This document shows, piece by piece, positions 61,791 through 64,000 of a DNA stretch of 64,000 nt (its first letter is position 1; the number at the start of each line of letters is the position of its first letter). The notes below the pieces were generated by a model. The model worked only from the letters and a program-made list of their open reading frames with translations. It searched no databases and had not been told where the DNA came from. Origin of the DNA: Silurus meridionalis (Eukaryota > Chordata > Actinopteri > Siluriformes > Siluridae). The stretch covers positions 6,126,490-6,190,489 of the forward strand of contig NC_060892.1 of the NCBI RefSeq assembly GCF_014805685.1. The letters run 5' to 3'. A program made the position numbers and the translations under genes.

Positions 61791-61793
<3 letters not shown>
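61640..61793 (-). mobile_element. hAT-like end fragment
   Basis: Minus strand begins TAGGGCTGTAAATCGATTTA AATATTTACCCGCGATTAAG, a known style of teleost hAT terminus, then AT-rich sequence. A (TA)n array (61795-61847) abuts it. Confidence 0.5.
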
Positions 61794-61851
<58 letters not shown>

Positions 61852-62249
61852 GTCCCCCAGAACTCGCGGGGGTTACGTTCTAACAAAACCGCTTTCGAGT
61901 TTTGAAAACCGGTAATATTTCTCTTCATTCCTTAGTGTTTCTTTTGGCTGCACTGCTTTCGGCACGTGTATTTGGATGTTAAATTTTTTTGTCCAATCAG
62001 ATTTCAGTCTCTATGTGCTGCCATGTCAATCTAATCTGCCCAGGGCTTTCAAAGCCTGTACTGCTGGCCTTTTTTTTAACCATAGTTTCCTTAATAAAGA
62101 GCTCTGTTAGGGTTACCCAATCAGATTTTATATTCGCCTTACAGGGCCAGCTAGCATTTTTCCGTCCTCTGATTGGTTGGTCAGGGGGAAACTGTTACGG
62201 CCAAGTTCGACTGGCAAAACACGTGTGTAGCTCTGCACCCATTAATGCA

Positions 62250-62470
62250 TCTAAGGTCGAATTTTTTATGCCTATGGAAGAAGAGAAATTGATTTGGTCT
62301 CAGACATACTTAAAAATACATTTTCAGGAAAAGCGAGACATCGTGAGGAGGTCAGCCAACCCTGAAGCTAGCTAGCTTGTCTCAGCCCAAGAAAGGGTTT
62401 GTTCACCACTTCCAGACCAGTGAATACAAACGGTACCACTGGCTTACAGTCTCTTAGGAGTGGTGCAAAT
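62250..62470 (+). pseudogene. hAT-type transposase N-terminal fragment (TTF/ZMYM-like)
   Basis: Plus-strand frames give KRDIVRRSANPEAS, then in a shifted frame SLSQPKKGFVHHFQTSEYKR YHWLTVS. This resembles the start of the TTF-type zinc-finger region of hAT-derived proteins in fish. A frame break lies near 62370 (TAG). Recognition is from motif memory only. Confidence 0.5.
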
Positions 62471-62500
62471 TATGAGTCTGCATCTATATATAGCCTGCCA

Positions 62501-62597
<97 letters not shown>

Positions 62598-63049
62598 TAT
62601 TTTTTGCACCTATCTATTTATAAAAAATATCTCAACCTCCAGTTAAATGTTAACACATTGTTAAAGTTATACAAAAAAGTGTAACCAGTAAAATCCAAAT
62701 CAGTATCAGATTTATTAAATGAATGAAATATTACTCTTCAGATGAAACTACCAATGCTTTCTTTACTCCTAAGTAAGGAATTAAAATCTGTGTGGTTTGT
62801 GGGTGAGCTGTGCATGATGTGATGCAGTGGAGTTACTGCTGCGACACCAACACAGATTATTTTTCTCGAACAGCACAAACCCCAAAAGTTTTATTTCTTT
62901 TATACCACAGCAGTTCTTTCACTGTTATAATTCTTTTTTTTTTAAATGCATGTATTTTCAATGTGTGACTTCTCCTATCTATTATTAGTCAAATGTATTC
63001 ATGTGCAACATCTATGAAACTAGTTTCTGTTCCTATAGCAGCTAAAAAT

Positions 63050-63230
63050 GGGAAGTAGTAGCTCAGTGGTTGAAATAGTGGACTTTGGACTGTAAGGTTG
63101 CGAGTCCAAATTCTAGTTTCACTAAGCTGCTACTGTTGGGCTCTTGAGCAAGGCCCTTAATATTCAACTGATCAGTGTATCAGTGTACAAAAATAATAAT
63201 TGGGCATCTACCAAATGGTGTAAATGTAGT
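63050..63230 (+). repeat. tRNA-headed fish SINE
   Basis: AGTAGCTCAGTGGTTGAAAT (A-box), GCGAGTCCAAATTC (B-box region), then CTACTGTTGGGCTCTTGAGC AAGGCCCTTAA, and tail GGGCATCTACCAAATGGTGTAAATG. This is the same broad SINE class as the copy at 5165-5355, with a different tail. Confidence 0.7.
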
Positions 63231-64000
63231 TGGAAAAGTTTTCTTCTACACCCGGGTCTTTCGCTCTCTCACAAACAAGGTTGGATATGTAAGAAACCAA
63301 GAATCAGGTTACAGATTTCACTCTGACTAATGGAGATTCTTTTTTCTGCTTGTGGCTAATGTTGTACACGTGGTAGGAAAGCTTATAAATGCAAAAATTC
63401 TTGTTGTTTCTGAATCTGTATTACATGTGGTTAGCTGTTAACATGCACAAATAGATTTCATGAAGGACAAAAGTTCGATTTTGATAGATTTTTGTTTTAA
63501 AAGTGATTCAGATAAGAATGTCGATCTAATCAAATGTGCATATTTCATTTTTAACATTGACTTTCTACTTTTACTCAAAAGTGCAAAACTATGAATATTT
63601 TGATAAACAAGAGGCAGGAACTTTGTGTATGTAGGAGTTTGGTAAGCAGGTGTAATGTAGTAAAAATATTCCAGTATGAACTAGATTCTCAGTAGGTATT
63701 TATTTTGTCTTGGCAATGTTTCACAGATGAAAAAGTCCGCCAATTGATTGTCAGTGACTAATGACCACACCTTATACCTTCTGATACTTTGCTCAGTGCA
63801 TTGACACACACAGTGAGTGACTAAAAGAAAGCAGGCAGATGAAAGGTCAGTCGAACCAAAGAGCTGTTAAAGCACACACTCACTCTTTCTCCCTCTTTTT
63901 ACCACACTAAGTTGAATACACAGAGGTGTGGGGAAAACACCTTTACTTATAGCATGCATGTGGAAACTGATCATTGATCGGTCATTGGGAAAAATGGCGA

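Larger units (their letters stand above)
58116..64000. other. Upstream flank of insr, no other gene recognised
   Basis: After the CpG-rich part this flank holds a GATA array (59359-60363), TA arrays (about 61210-61306, 61795-61847, 62505-62565 followed by CA to 62595), hAT-like fragments (61640-61793 and 62250-62470), a pogo-like end near 61850, and a SINE at about 63050-63230. From 60364 to 61130 and from 63231 to 64000 I see only AT-rich unique sequence. No conserved exon on either strand. Confidence 0.6.

Overview
The window looks like teleost fish genomic DNA. It holds one recognisable gene, the 5' part of an insulin receptor gene (insr) on the minus strand, surrounded by AT-rich, microsatellite-dense and transposon-dense non-coding DNA. 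The teleost call rests on the insulin-receptor exons and on repeat families typical of fish: Tc1-like and hAT elements, an RTE-like LINE with a tRNA-headed SINE that shares its 3' end, and LINE2-like tails. The very dense dinucleotide arrays and Tc1 remnants would fit an ostariophysan such as a catfish, but that is only an impression.

Layout, read in the direction of insr (right to left). Positions 58116-64000 lie upstream of the start codon: a CpG-rich stretch (about 57.65-59.28 kb), a 1-kb GATA array (59.36-60.36 kb), TA arrays, hAT-like fragments and a SINE near 63.1 kb. Exon 1 coding sequence (58043-58115) gives a 24-residue signal-peptide region and ends in phase 1. Intron 1 (35068-58042, 22,975 bp) carries an hAT element with its own internal inverted repeat, an RTE-like LINE fragment, a palindromic MITE, three-part nested insertions, a pogo-like insertion in a TAG repeat, and a 1.1-kb GTGAGT-type satellite next to exon 2. 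Exon 2 (34519-35067, 549 bp) encodes nearly all of the L1 domain and the start of the cysteine-rich region. Positions 1-34518 are the start of intron 2. No exon 3 was found, so the intron must be at least 34.5 kb.

Intron 2 contains a Tc1-like element with intact ends and a frameshifted transposase (10.93-12.48 kb), a tRNA-Glu-headed SINE with a perfect 18-bp target-site duplication (9.40-9.64 kb), a 2.1-kb tandem duplication (13.83-18.01 kb), an hAT element (20.39-20.96 kb), a purine-rich long-period repeat (27.0-27.8 kb), several minisatellites, and a pure 385-base poly(A) run next to a near-identical 517-bp duplication (0.4-2.9 kb) that may be an assembly problem.

No new multi-gene system, CRISPR array or operon is present. 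The most interesting material is structural: a satellite that makes a >1-kb AG-free zone just upstream of an insr splice acceptor, the dated nested insertions, and the SINE/LINE pair sharing a 3' tail.
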